Shown in pieces: positions 9,079 through 20,525 of a stretch of DNA of 64,000 nucleotides. Position 1 is the stretch's first letter, and every line of letters begins with the position of its first letter. Location: the NCBI GenBank assembly GCA_963735465.1, contig CAVTLA010000002.1, forward strand, positions 372,001 through 436,000, written 5' to 3'. The position numbers and the translations under genes are program-made. The DNA is from DASZHJ01 sp963735465 (GTDB lineage Bacteria > Pseudomonadota > Alphaproteobacteria > ATCC43930 > CGMCC-115725). Below the pieces are notes generated by a model, which made no database searches, was not told the origin of the DNA, and worked only from the letters and a program-made list of their open reading frames with translations.

Positions 9079-11955
<2,877 letters not shown>

Positions 11956-12173
11956 GGATGATTTTCCGACCGCGCTCGAGATGCTTTCTGCGCCTCTGGC
12001 ATCCCATCAAGATGGGGGCGGGAGGGCCCGATACATAGCCCTAATAAGCCTTTACCAGCCGTTACCACCCCTGCGCCGCGGGCACGGCGGCGCCGAATTT
12101 AGCACTCCGCACCGGCCCGGCAACCCGGCCCTGCCTCGCCGGCAGGCAGCCATGCGCGGCGCTCAAGCCTTGC

Positions 12174-13142
12174 TCAAGCTTTAGGCGCCTCCGCCAGGAG
12201 CTTCCGGGTGACGTCCACCAGGCCCTTGACCGCGGTCACGGACTTGTCGAATTCCGCCTTCTCCGCGGGATTGAGGGAGATCTCCACGATGCGTTCCACC
12301 CCCTTGGCGCCGATCACCGTGGGGACGCCGACATAGAGGTCCTTGACCCCGTACTGACCGGTGAGCCAGGCGGCGCAGGGCAGCACGCGCTTCTTATCAC
12401 GCAGGTATGACTCCGCCATGGCAATGGCCGAGGAGGCCGGGGCGTAGAAGGCCGAGCCGGTCTTGAGGAGATTGACGATCTCGGCGCCGCCGTCCCGGGT
12501 GCGCTTGACGATGGCGTCGAGCTTCTCCTGGGTGGTCCAGCCCATCTTGACGAGGTCCGGGAGCGGAATGCCGGCCACGGTGGAGTAGCGCGTCAGCGGC
12601 ACCATGCTGTCGCCGTGGCCGCCCAGGACGAAGGCCGTCACGTCCTCCACCGAGACCTTGAACTCCTCGGCGAGGAAATAGCGGAAGCGCGCGCTGTCGA
12701 GGACGCCGGCCATGCCGACGACCCGGTTGTGCGGCAGGCCGGAGGCCTCGCGCATCACCCAGACCATGACGTCGAGAGGGTTGGTGATGGTGATGACGAA
12801 AGCATCGGGGCAGTGCTGCTTGATCGCCGCGCCCACGGTGTTGACCACCTTGGCGTTGATGCCGATGAGGTCGTCGCGGCTCATGCCGGGCTTGCGCGGC
12901 ACGCCGGCGGTGACGATCACGACATCGGCGCCGGCGATGGCGGAGTAGTCGTTCGAGCCGGTGAAGCGGGCGTCATAGCCTTCGACGGGCGAGCCCTCGA
13001 TCAGATCCAGGGCCTTGCCCTGGGGCACGCCATCGACGACGTCGAAGAGGACGACGTCGCCCAGCTCCTTGAGGCCCGCGAGCAGGGCGAGCGTGCCGCC
13101 GATCTGACCCGCGCCCACCAGCGCGATCTTGTTGCGTGCCAT
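12174..13142 (-). CDS. mdh: Malate dehydrogenase
   Basis: The protein has 322 residues from the ATG at 13142 (MARNKIALVGAGQIGGTLAL), which has AAAGGA upstream. An upstream in-frame start would add about 37 non-homologous residues. It has the Rossmann NAD motif GAGQIGG, substrate arginines around AGVPRKPGMSRDDL, ITNPLDVMVWV, and the catalytic His in VLGGHGDSMVPL. This is the LDH-like Mdh of alphaproteobacteria. It oxidises malate to oxaloacetate. It precedes sucA with 218 bases between and no sucCD, which often sits at this place in relatives. Confidence 0.97.
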   Translation of the reverse strand: MARNKIALVGAGQIGGTLALLAGLKELGDVVLFDVVDGVPQGKALDLIEGSPVEGYDARFTGSNDYSAIAGADVVIVTAGVPRKPGMSRDDLIGINAKVVNTVGAAIKQHCPDAFVITITNPLDVMVWVMREASGLPHNRVVGMAGVLDSARFRYFLAEEFKVSVEDVTAFVLGGHGDSMVPLTRYSTVAGIPLPDLVKMGWTTQEKLDAIVKRTRDGGAEIVNLLKTGSAFYAPASSAIAMAESYLRDKKRVLPCAAWLTGQYGVKDLYVGVPTVIGAKGVERIVEISLNPAEKAEFDKSVTAVKGLVDVTRKLLAEAPKA

Positions 13143-13332
13143 GCGCGAAATCCTTTTTCGGTCGAGACCCGGGGGAAGGCGGCCGGGTTTAGCGCGATTT
13201 TCGAGCCGGAGCAAGGGCGCGGCCGGGATTGCGGCCGTCGAGGCGGCCGACACACTTGCGCGGGTTCCCTATTCGTTCTAGGACTCTGCAGACTATCGGC
13301 AGACTATCGAATGAACCGGGAGGAGATCTCGC

Positions 13333-13980
13333 ATGAGCGCAGAAGGCAAAGTCACCCTCTTCCATTCGCCGAACACGCGCTCCTCCGGCGCCCGCACGCT
13401 CCTCGAGGAGCTGGGCGTCTCCTACGACCTGCACGCGGTCAACATGAAGGCGGGCGAGCAGCGCCAGCCCGCCTATCTCGCGATCAACCCCATGGGCAAG
13501 GTCCCGGCGGTGAAGCACGGCGACGCGCTGGTCACCGAGCAGGGCGCGATCTTCATCTATCTCGCCGACCTCTATCCCGAGGCGGCCTTGGCACCGGCGA
13601 TCGGCGATCCGCTCCGCGGCCCCTATCTGCGCTGGATGACCTACTACGGCTCCAGCTTCGAGCCGGCGGTGGTCGATCGCGCCATGCAGCGCGAGCCGGG
13701 CCGCACCGGCATGTCGCCCTATGGCGACTACGACACCATGCTGAAGACCCTCACCGACCAGCTGGCGAAAGGCCCCTACCTCCTCGGCGAGCGCTTCACC
13801 GCCGCCGACGTGCTCTGGGGCGGCGCGCTCGGCTGGACCACCGCCTTCAAGGTGGTGCCGGAGCTGCCGGTCATCATGGATTACGTCCGCCGCGTCACCG
13901 CGCGGCCGGCCTTCGCCAAGGTGAAGGCGATGGATGCGGAGCTGGCGGCGAAGCACGCGGCGGCGGTGGCGCCGCAATAG
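13333..13980 (+). CDS. Glutathione S-transferase family protein
   Basis: The protein has 215 residues. An N-terminal thioredoxin-like domain (about 5-80; LFHSPNTRSSGARTLLEEL, then NPMGKVPAV and the glutathione-binding EQGAIFIYLADLYP) is followed by an all-helical C-terminal domain (GPYLLGERFTAADVLWGGAL). A Ser in PNTRSSG is the likely catalytic hydroxyl in a Theta/Beta-like context. GGGAGGAGAT precedes the start. It is divergent from mdh. The substrate is unknown. Confidence 0.92.
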   Translation: MSAEGKVTLFHSPNTRSSGARTLLEELGVSYDLHAVNMKAGEQRQPAYLAINPMGKVPAVKHGDALVTEQGAIFIYLADLYPEAALAPAIGDPLRGPYLRWMTYYGSSFEPAVVDRAMQREPGRTGMSPYGDYDTMLKTLTDQLAKGPYLLGERFTAADVLWGGALGWTTAFKVVPELPVIMDYVRRVTARPAFAKVKAMDAELAAKHAAAVAPQ

Positions 13981-13994
13981 GCTGCAGATCGATG

Positions 13995-14106
13995 GTGCGT
14001 CCTTCGACGCGCTCCCTCTGGTCGCTTGCTCAGGATGAGGATCATTGTTGATGGCGCAAAGGAAAGCGCCTCATCCTGAGCAAGCGAAGCGCGTCGAAGG
14101 ACGCAC
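13995..14106. repeat. Intergenic palindromic repeat, family A copy 2
   Basis: Arms GTGCGTCCTTCGACGCGCTC... and GCGCGTCGAAGGACGCAC, with inner GCTTGCTCAGGATGAGG and CCTCATCCTGAGCAAGC. The loop contains ATGGCGCAAAGGAAAG, also seen in variant form in other copies. It lies between the convergent GST and zapE genes and could act as a bidirectional terminator. Confidence 0.92.
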
Positions 14107-14124
14107 GATGCTCCTGCAGATAAC

Positions 14125-15273
14125 CTAATCCCGCCGCCCCGCGATGTAGTCGTCGCTCTGCATCTCGATCAGGCGCGAGACCGTGCGCTCGAATTCGAAG
14201 GCGCCGTCGCCGGCGACGAAGAGCTGCTGGGGCGGCACCGCGGCGGAGGCGATGAGGTTGCCGTGCGCCTCGTAGAGCGTGTCGATGAAGATGTTGAAGC
14301 GCTTGGCCTGGTCGCGCTGCTCGGGCCCGAGCCTCGGGATCCCCTCGACGATGACGGTGTGGAACTGGCGCGCGAGCGCCAGGTAATCCGCCGGGCCCAG
14401 CGGCCGCCCGCAGAGCTCCTCGAAGGTGAACCACGCGACTTCCTTGGCGGCGCGCGGCACCACCACGAAGCGGCCCTGCACCAGGAGCGTCATGCTGCGC
14501 GCCGAGGCGTTGTCGGTGAGATCGGCGAAGGCGCGCTCCAGCGCCCGGTAGGCGCTGTCGTCGGCGGGCACGAAATAGACCTGCCGCCCCTCCAGCCGCG
14601 CCAGGCGATAATCCCTGATGGCGTCGAGCTCGAGGACGTCGAGCTTCTCCTTCAGCATGGCGATGAAGGGCAGGAAGCGGTCGCGCTGCAGCCCGTCCTT
14701 GTAGAGATCGTCGGGGGCGCGGTTCGAGGTCGCGACGACCACCACGCCCTCGGCGAAGAGCGCCTCGAAGAGACGGCCCAGGATCATGGCGTCGGCGATG
14801 TCGGTGACCTGGAACTCGTCGAAGCAGAGGAGCGTCGCGTCGGCGGCGATCTGCTTGGCGACGGGGACGATGGGATCGCCCTTGTTGCGCCGGCGGGCGT
14901 GGATGCGCTCGTGCACTTCCAGCATGAAGGCGTAGAAGTGGACGCGGCGCTTCTTCTCCAGCGGCGCGGTCTCGAAGAACATGTCCATCAGCATGGATTT
15001 GCCGCGGCCGACGGCGCCGAAGATGTAGAGGCCCATGGGCGGGTGCTCCGCCGCCGGCGCGAGGCCGAGCCGCGCCCGCCAGCCATGGGCGCCGTTGTTG
15101 GGCGTGTAGTTGAGGAGCGCGCGCCAGAGGCTCTGCAGCTTCTCCGCCGCCAGCTCCTGGGCCGGGTCGTGCTGCAGCTGATGCGCCAGACGCCGCGCGC
15201 GATAGAGCGCGAGCGGTCCGTCGGCGGACTCTTTGAGCGGCGGCTGCGAAGGTGCGGGAAGCGGCGACGTCAT
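14125..15273 (-). CDS. zapE: Cell division protein ZapE (AFG1-like ATPase)
   Basis: The protein has 382 residues. Family signatures: GPLALYRARRLAHQLQHDPAQ region at the start, Walker A GAVGRGKSMLMDMFFETAP, HFYAFMLEVHERIHARR, Walker B LLCFDEFQVTDIADAMIL, and VVATSNRAPDDLYKDGLQR (sensor I). The C-terminal part FTFEELCGRPLGPADYLALA is also typical. ZapE is a P-loop ATPase that associates with the FtsZ ring. In alphaproteobacteria the gene is often near mdh and the suc genes, as here. Confidence 0.95.
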   Translation of the reverse strand: MTSPLPAPSQPPLKESADGPLALYRARRLAHQLQHDPAQELAAEKLQSLWRALLNYTPNNGAHGWRARLGLAPAAEHPPMGLYIFGAVGRGKSMLMDMFFETAPLEKKRRVHFYAFMLEVHERIHARRRNKGDPIVPVAKQIAADATLLCFDEFQVTDIADAMILGRLFEALFAEGVVVVATSNRAPDDLYKDGLQRDRFLPFIAMLKEKLDVLELDAIRDYRLARLEGRQVYFVPADDSAYRALERAFADLTDNASARSMTLLVQGRFVVVPRAAKEVAWFTFEELCGRPLGPADYLALARQFHTVIVEGIPRLGPEQRDQAKRFNIFIDTLYEAHGNLIASAAVPPQQLFVAGDGAFEFERTVSRLIEMQSDDYIAGRRD

Positions 15274-15354
15274 CCGGGGGCAGTCATAGCCAAATTCAGC
15301 GGCGGGCGCAAAATACCCGGTGTATGGAGAATAAAGGGTGAACTTGCGGGTTTG

Positions 15355-16101
15355 CTAGCGTCCGCCCGCCACCCGCAGCACCGCCCCCGTCACATAGGAC
15401 GCCGCATCCGAGAGCAGGAAGAGGATCGTCTCCGCGATCTCCTCGGCGCCGGCGGCGCGGCCGATGGGGATCGAGGGCAGCAGCTTGCCGAGGCGATCGA
15501 CGATGCCGGAGCTCTCGTGCAGCTCGGTCTCGACGAAGCCCGGCGCCACCGCGTTGACGCGGATGCCGTCCTTGGCGACTTCCTTCGAGAGACCCAGGGT
15601 CAGCGTATCCACCGCCGCCTTGGCGGAGGCGTACCAGATCCATTCGCCGGGGCTGCCGAGAGTGGCGGCGCCGGAGGAGACGTTGACGATGGCGCCGCCC
15701 TTGCCGCCATGGGCCGTGGACATGCGCTTGACCGCCTCCCGCGCGCAGAGGAAGGCGCCGAGAATGTCGAGATCGAAGACCGCCTCCAGGGTCGCGATCT
15801 CCACCGCCTCGAGACGGCTGGCGCGGCCGGTGATGCCGGCGTTGTTGACGAAGCCCGATATCGGCCCGAGGCGCTTCTCGGTCTCGGCGAAGAGTCGCAG
15901 CACGTCGGCCTCCTTGGCGACATCGGCCTGGATCGCCATCGCCCGGGCGCCGGCGCGCTCGACGTCGGCGACGACGGCGCGGGCGCTCTCGGCGTCGCGC
16001 GCATAGTTGACGGCCACGTCGTAGCCGCGAGCGCCCGCGAGCCGCGCCGTCGCGGCGCCGATCCCGCGCCCGGCACCCGATATCAGGAGTACCCGGTTCA
16101 T
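15355..16101 (-). CDS. SDR-family NAD(P)-dependent oxidoreductase
   Basis: The protein has 248 residues: a short-chain dehydrogenase with the cofactor motif SGAGRGIGAATARLAG, NNAGITG, the catalytic Ser in NVSSGAATLGSPGEW, and the active-site YxxxK in WYASAKAAVD. The C-terminal AETILFLLSDAASYVTGAVL is typical of 3-oxoacyl-reductase-like SDRs. Its ATG overlaps the stop of the PhyH gene by four bases, so it probably acts on the product of that hydroxylase. The substrate is unknown. Confidence 0.92.
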   Translation of the reverse strand: MNRVLLISGAGRGIGAATARLAGARGYDVAVNYARDAESARAVVADVERAGARAMAIQADVAKEADVLRLFAETEKRLGPISGFVNNAGITGRASRLEAVEIATLEAVFDLDILGAFLCAREAVKRMSTAHGGKGGAIVNVSSGAATLGSPGEWIWYASAKAAVDTLTLGLSKEVAKDGIRVNAVAPGFVETELHESSGIVDRLGKLLPSIPIGRAAGAEEIAETILFLLSDAASYVTGAVLRVAGGR

Positions 16102-16904
16102 TCCGCCGCCGACCGGCCTTCCCGCGCGCCCGCCAGCAGGCAGTCGTCCGCCAGCATCTCGATCGGCCGGAAATCGCGGTTGGCGATATAGCCCGGCCGC
16201 TTGAAGCGGCGGATTGCGTTGTCGCAGCGGTTGAGGGAGAGATAGACGATCCAGCGCGACCACGGCGTCAGGTTCGAGCCCGAGGCGTGCACGAGATTGC
16301 CGTGGAACAGCAGGATCGATCCCGCCGGCCCCTTCGGCGCCACGATGCCGCCCTCCTCCACCAGCCGGGTGATGGTCTCGTTGTCGATGGTCCAGAGCGG
16401 ATAGCTCGTGGTGGTGACGTCGTGGCCGGCCCTCAGCTTGCCGAGGCGATGGCTCTTGGGGATGAACATCAGCGGCCCGTTGAACTCGTTCGCCTCCGCC
16501 AGGAAGAGCGCGATGTTCATGGCGCGGGGCTGCGGCATGTCGTCGTCCGCGGCCCAGGTGCCGTAGTCCTGGTGCCACTGCCAGACCGCGCCGTCGAAGG
16601 CGGCCTTCGCGTTCACCTTGAACTGGTGCATGTAGAGCTGGTCCGAACCCAGGAGCTGCGATCCCGGCACGATGAGGCGCGGATGTCGTGCCAGGCGCTC
16701 GAACACCGGGTTCCAGGTCTGCACATGGAAGGCCGTGCGCGGGGCGTCCGAGCCTTTCTCGCGCACCACCTCCGGCCGCTGCTGGCGGAACATCGCCGGC
16801 AGCTCCGCATTGAGGAGAGCGATCTCCTCCGCGGTGAAGCGGTTGGGCAGGAACAGGTAGCCCTGCTCCTCGAACTCCGCAATCTGGGCGCGGGACAGCT
16901 CCAT
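16098..16904 (-). CDS. Phytanoyl-CoA dioxygenase (PhyH) family protein
   Basis: The protein has 268 residues from the ATG at 16904, which has AGGGAG upstream; an earlier in-frame start lacks it. It belongs to the non-heme Fe(II)/2-oxoglutarate oxygenases: N-terminal YLFLPNRFTAEEIALLNAEL, the HxD ligands in WQWHQDYGTW, the distal His in HGNLVHASGSNLTPWSR, and an Arg for 2-oxoglutarate. It hydroxylates an unknown substrate. It is coupled to an SDR by an ATGA overlap, giving a two-step oxidation cassette. Confidence 0.9.
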   Translation of the reverse strand: MELSRAQIAEFEEQGYLFLPNRFTAEEIALLNAELPAMFRQQRPEVVREKGSDAPRTAFHVQTWNPVFERLARHPRLIVPGSQLLGSDQLYMHQFKVNAKAAFDGAVWQWHQDYGTWAADDDMPQPRAMNIALFLAEANEFNGPLMFIPKSHRLGKLRAGHDVTTTSYPLWTIDNETITRLVEEGGIVAPKGPAGSILLFHGNLVHASGSNLTPWSRWIVYLSLNRCDNAIRRFKRPGYIANRDFRPIEMLADDCLLAGAREGRSAAE

Positions 16905-17008
16905 GGCGGTCTCCCTGGTACTGAGTTCAGCTTTAGCTAGACTATGGCCGAGATCGACGCGCTTCGCCAAGAGGCGGCGGCCGGGCCCCCAGACAGGAGA
17001 CTCCCGAG

Positions 17009-17215
17009 ATGAACGAAGACACCTTCAACATGGAAGTGCGCAAGTTTCTCAAGGTGGTCGGCGTGACCTCCCAGCGCGAGATCGAGACCGCCGTGCGCGC
17101 CGCGATCGCCGCCGGCAAGCACAAGGGCACGGGCACACTCAAGGCCAGCATGACGCTGACGATCCCGGAGCTCGGCCTCGAGCACGAGATCGACAGCGAC
17201 ATCGCGCTCGGCTGA
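17009..17215 (+). CDS. Small conserved protein, DUF6494-like
   Basis: The protein has 68 residues (MNEDTFNMEVRKFLKVVGVT ... TLKASMTLTIPELGLEHEID). CAGGAG precedes the ATG. I recognise it as the short proteobacterial family DUF6494, of unknown function. The acidic C-terminus and central basic helix are visible. No signal or membrane segment. Confidence 0.8.
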   Translation: MNEDTFNMEVRKFLKVVGVTSQREIETAVRAAIAAGKHKGTGTLKASMTLTIPELGLEHEIDSDIALG

Positions 17216-17251
17216 CGGCCGCGTTACAGCGGTAACGTATCTACCCGGCGC

Positions 17252-17647
17252 CTAGATCAGGCCGAGGCCGACCGCGATCGCCACCACCGAGGCGACCAGC
17301 AGCACCGCCCAGGTCAGCGCCATCCCGGCGGAGCGGCCGAAGGACCGGCCCGAGCTCTGCGACAGGCCCCAGGCGTGCAGCACGCGGCCGACGGTGATGG
17401 CGATGCCGAGCCCGTGCAGGAGATAGGCGGAGGTGCGCTGCGCCTCCAGGAGCCCCATCAGGATCAGCACCAGCGGGACGTATTCCGCCCAGTTGCCGAG
17501 GCAGCGCTGGGCGCGCTCCAGCTCCTCGCTGCCGCCGGCGCCGAACTGGACACCGGTGCGCAGGCGCTGCCGCATGACGCCCACGACCAGCGCGAGCAGC
17601 AGCAAGCCGTTGAGGCCCGCGTAGAGAACCGTGACGTGAAAAGGCAT
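17252..17647 (-). CDS. MAPEG-family membrane protein
   Basis: The protein has 131 residues and four hydrophobic segments. The signature between segments 1 and 3 is visible: RQRLRTGVQFGAGGSEELER, RCLGNWAEYVPLVLILMGLLE and LLHGLGIAITVGRVLHAWGL. MAPEG proteins (membrane-associated proteins in eicosanoid and glutathione metabolism) often have glutathione transferase or peroxidase activity. It is the gene before the peroxide-defence block, but transcriptional linkage is doubtful because a palindromic repeat lies between. Confidence 0.88.
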   Translation of the reverse strand: MPFHVTVLYAGLNGLLLLALVVGVMRQRLRTGVQFGAGGSEELERAQRCLGNWAEYVPLVLILMGLLEAQRTSAYLLHGLGIAITVGRVLHAWGLSQSSGRSFGRSAGMALTWAVLLVASVVAIAVGLGLI

Positions 17648-17720
17648 GGACCACCCCCGCCGCCGACGTTAGCCGGGGCGATGACGGCGATCAATGGAGG
17701 CGGGTGGCTGCGGAAAGACG

Positions 17721-17840
17721 GTGCGTCCTTCGACTCAGCCGCTTCGCGGCTGGCTCAGGATGAGGACCATCAATGATGGCATAAAGAAAAATCTCCTCAT
17801 CCTGAGCCGCGCGCCTTGGCGCGCGAGTCGAAGGACGCAA
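17721..17840. repeat. Intergenic palindromic repeat, family A copy 3 (variant arms)
   Basis: Outer arms GTGCGTCCTTCGACTC... and GAGTCGAAGGACGCA, with inner CGGCTGGCTCAGGATGAGG and CCTCATCCTGAGCCGCG. It differs from the main type by CGACTC in place of CGACGC and GGCTCAGG in place of GCTTGCTCAGG. The copy at 49064-49178 is of the same subtype. Confidence 0.9.
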
Positions 17841-17859
17841 CGTTATCGAACCAGTTTCC

Positions 17860-18336
17860 TCACGCCTGGATGTGGGCCTCGAGGAACCAGAGCTGCTTGT
17901 CGGCCTCGCGGCTGACCTCGGTGAAGACGTCGGCGGTGTCGGCGTCGCCGAAGCCGGCGGATTCGTCGATCGCCTTGCGGGCCGAGCCGCCGAAGGCCGC
18001 GAGCGAGCCCGAGAGCGCGTCCACATGGGCATTCCCCGTGGTGATGTTGAGGGGATACGCGGGGAGCGTCGAGTTCTTCGACACCGCCTGGAGGGTACCT
18101 TCCGCCACGCCGCCCAGGGTGGTGATCCGCTCGGCGATGGTGTCGACCCAGCCGTCCGCCAGGGTCGCGATGGAATCGAAGAGCTCGTGGAGAGCGATGA
18201 AGTTCGGCCCCTTCACGTTCCAATGCGCCTGCTTGATCTGCAGCTTGAGATCGATCGCCAATGCCAGGTTGCGGCTCAAGAGGCCGATGGCCTGGCCGCG
18301 GACGTTCTCCGGCAGTGAAATGCGGGTCTTGTACAT
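17860..18336 (-). CDS. dps: Dps-family DNA-binding ferritin-like protein
   Basis: The protein has 158 residues from the ATG at 18336; the reading frame stays open upstream but belongs to no gene. Ferroxidase-site residues are seen in LKIQIKQAHWNVKGPNF-like context (LQIKQAHWNVKGPNFIALH), HELFDSIATLADGWVDTIAER and the C-terminal ADVFTEVSREADKQLWFLEA. Dps stores iron using hydrogen peroxide and shields DNA. It is the last gene of the ahpC-ahpD-dps group and would be co-induced by peroxide. Confidence 0.94.
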   Translation of the reverse strand: MYKTRISLPENVRGQAIGLLSRNLALAIDLKLQIKQAHWNVKGPNFIALHELFDSIATLADGWVDTIAERITTLGGVAEGTLQAVSKNSTLPAYPLNITTGNAHVDALSGSLAAFGGSARKAIDESAGFGDADTADVFTEVSREADKQLWFLEAHIQA

Positions 18337-18377
18337 CGTCTGCTCTCCTCTACTCGTTCTTGGGTCAGTCGAAGATC

Positions 18378-18913
18378 TTATGCGGCCTGCGCCTGCTCGC
18401 CGTCGAGGGTCGCGGCCACCGCGTGCACCACCGACGGCGATCCGCACCGCCGCCTGAATCGCCTCCGTGGTGACGCCGGCCTTGCGCAGCTCGTGCTCGT
18501 GGGCGTCGATGCACATGCCGCAGCCGTTGATGGCGGAGACCGCCAGCGACCACAGCTCGAAATCCACCTTGTCGACGCCGGGCTTGCCGATCACGTTCAT
18601 GCGCAACCGCGCCGGCATAGTACGGTATTCCGGCGCCGACGCCAGATGGGTGAATCGGTAGTAGATGTTGTTCATCGCCATGACCGCCGCCGCCGCCTTC
18701 GCCGCGGCGAGAGCTTCCGGCGAGAGCACCGGCGACATATCGCTCAGGATTGCCGCGATCAGCGCCGGGATTGCGGGCGGCGAGAGCCGAGGCGACGAAC
18801 GTGCCGGCGCGCTGCTGCTCGGTGAGCGCGGTCTCCGTCAGCAGGCTCGAGAGATTGAGCTTCAGATCCTTGGCATAGTCCGGCAGTCCGGCCTTGAGGG
18901 TCTCGATCGACAT
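18378..18913 (-). CDS. ahpD: Alkyl hydroperoxide reductase AhpD, with two apparent frameshifts
   Basis: The N-terminus (MSIETLKAGLPDYAKDLKLN) reads from the ATG at 18913. The middle, including the active-site CxxC in AINGCGMCIDAHEHELRKAG, reads in a second frame from about 18770. The end (VVHAVAATLDGEQAQAA, stop at 18378) returns to a third frame at about 18425. Removing one base at each point gives 177 residues, the length of Mycobacterium tuberculosis AhpD. It reduces AhpC via lipoyl cofactors. The two breaks in an otherwise perfect gene suggest sequence errors. Confidence 0.9.
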
Positions 18914-18979
18914 CGCGCGTACTCCTTCGACGTAAGAGAAATGGGGCGGCGCACCCGGAGGCCGCCGCCCCCTTTGGGA

Positions 18980-19519
18980 TCAGGCGGCCTTGAGGACGTC
19001 GTCGCCCTTCTGCCAGTTGCAGGGGCAGAGCTCGTCGGTCTGCAGCGCGTCGAGGACGCGCAGCACTTCCTGCGGATTGCGCCCGACGCTCATGTCGTTG
19101 ACCGACACGAAGCGGATGATGCCCTCGGGATCGACGATGAACGTCGCGCGGAGCGCCACGCCGGCGTTCTTGTCGAGGACGCCCATCGCCGCGCCGAGCT
19201 CGCGCTTGATGTCCGCCAGCATGGGGAACGGCAGGTCCTTCAGGTCGGCGTGATTCTGCCGCCAGGCGAGATGCACGAACTCGCTGTCGATGCTGACGCC
19301 GTAGATCACGGCGTCTCGATCGTTGAATTCACCATTCAGCTTGCCGAAGGCGGCGATCTCGGTCGGACAGACGAAGGTGAAGTCCTTCGGCCAGAAGAAC
19401 ACCACCTTCCACTTGCCGGGGTTGGACGCCTCGGTCAGCTCGGCGAAGGCCGTCTTCGGGTTGGTGGACACCACGGAGGTGAGCGAAAAAGCGGGAAGCC
19501 GGTCGCCAACGGTAAGCAT
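18980..19519 (-). CDS. ahpC: Peroxiredoxin AhpC (mycobacterial/AhpD-linked type)
   Basis: The protein has 179 residues. The peroxidatic Cys lies in FFWPKDFTFVCPTEIAAFGK, and the resolving Cys in DELCPCNWQKGDD, which has the extra Cys seen in AhpD-linked enzymes. GVSIDSEFVHLAWRQNHADL is a family signature. It reduces hydrogen peroxide and alkyl hydroperoxides. It is immediately upstream of ahpD and divergent from oxyR, the classic OxyR-controlled arrangement. Confidence 0.96.
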   Translation of the reverse strand: MLTVGDRLPAFSLTSVVSTNPKTAFAELTEASNPGKWKVVFFWPKDFTFVCPTEIAAFGKLNGEFNDRDAVIYGVSIDSEFVHLAWRQNHADLKDLPFPMLADIKRELGAAMGVLDKNAGVALRATFIVDPEGIIRFVSVNDMSVGRNPQEVLRVLDALQTDELCPCNWQKGDDVLKAA

Positions 19520-19621
19520 GCGGGTATCTCCTCGGGGACGGGGGTTGTGCGACCACTTATTTAGGCCCGGGGGCTTGATCGATCAAATGAGTTAAACCAT
19601 ATTGTATGATCGAAAAAGACG
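19520..19621. promoter_or_regulatory. Divergent ahpC-oxyR control region with LysR-type dyad
   Basis: The 102-base gap holds an inverted repeat TCGATCA (19579-19585) / TGATCGA (19607-19613), with arms 28 bases apart centre to centre. Around the first arm is a perfect 12-base palindrome TTGATCGATCAA (19575-19586). The spacing suits a LysR-family tetramer. It is the expected place for OxyR to activate ahpC and repress itself. The site is inferred from symmetry, not from a match to the enteric OxyR consensus. Confidence 0.6.
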
Positions 19622-20522
19622 ATGACTAACCTCCCCTCCCTTCGCCAGCTCCGCCACCTCGTGGCCCTCGCCGAGCACAGTCATTTCGGCCGTGCCGCCG
19701 AGGCCTGCGCCGTCACCCAATCGCACCCTCAGCGCCAGCATCAAGGAGCTGGAGGGCGTGCTGGAGGCGCCGCTCGTGGACCGCACCAAGCGCCGGGTCC
19801 TGCTGACCCCGCTCGGCCAGGAGACGGTGGAACGGGCGCGCCGCATCCTGGACGAGACCCAGGAGCTGGCGCTTGCCGCCCGCGCCACCCGCCAACCCCT
19901 CACCGGCACCATCCGCATGGGCGCTATCCCCAGCATCGGTCCGTTCCTGCTGCCGAAGGTGCTGCCGGGGCTGCGCCGCGCCTATCGCCAGCTCAAGCTC
20001 TACCTGGTGGAGGATCTGACCGACCGGCTGGTGGCGTCGCTGCAGCAGGGCAAGCTCGACGTGGTGCTGCTGGCGCTCCCCTACGACTGCGGGCCGGCGG
20101 AGAGCAAGGTGCTGTTCGACGACCGCTTCGTGGTGGCACTGCCGAGCACCCATCCGCTCGCCAAGGAGACGCGCATCAAGCCGGAGCAGCTCTGGTCCGC
20201 CGACCTCCTGCTGCTGAAGGACGGGCATTGCCTGCGCGACCACGCGCTGGCCGCCTGCCGCCTCGCCGACCGCCGCCGCACCGAGGGCTTCGAGGCGACG
20301 AGCCTGCCGACCCTGGTGCAGATGGTGGACAACGGCCTCGGCATCACCTTGTTGCCGGAGCTCAGCGTCGCCGCCGGGCTGCTGCGCGGCACCGGACTCG
20401 TCACCAGGCCCCTCGCCTCCGACGAGCCCGCCCGCCAGATCGGCCTGATCTGGCGCCGCGGCACCGCGCGGCGGGAGGAGTTCCTGCTGCTGGCGAAGGA
20501 GCTGACGGCGCGGGCGAAGTAG
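19622..20522 (+). CDS. oxyR: Hydrogen peroxide-responsive LysR-type activator OxyR, with one apparent frameshift
   Basis: The HTH (LRQLRHLVALAEHSHFGRAA, EACAVTQS) reads from the ATG at 19622. After about 19718 the recognition helix and the rest (TLSASIKELEGVLEAPLVDR..., to 20522) continue in the next frame. One extra base in the TCGCACC stretch explains it, giving 299 residues. The redox-sensing cysteines are present as KDGHCLRDHALAAC, with the nine-residue spacing of C199/C208 in E. coli OxyR. It is divergent from ahpC. Confidence 0.93.
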
Positions 20523-20525
20523 CGC

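Noticed and set aside
16270..16285. GGTTCGAGCCC, resembling a tRNA T-arm
   Set aside because: It lies within the PhyH coding region and no acceptor or anticodon arms surround it.
17860..18738. An AhpD-Dps fusion
   Set aside because: The frameshifted ahpD frame runs into the dps frame; dps has its own ATG at 18336 and ahpD its own stop at 18378.
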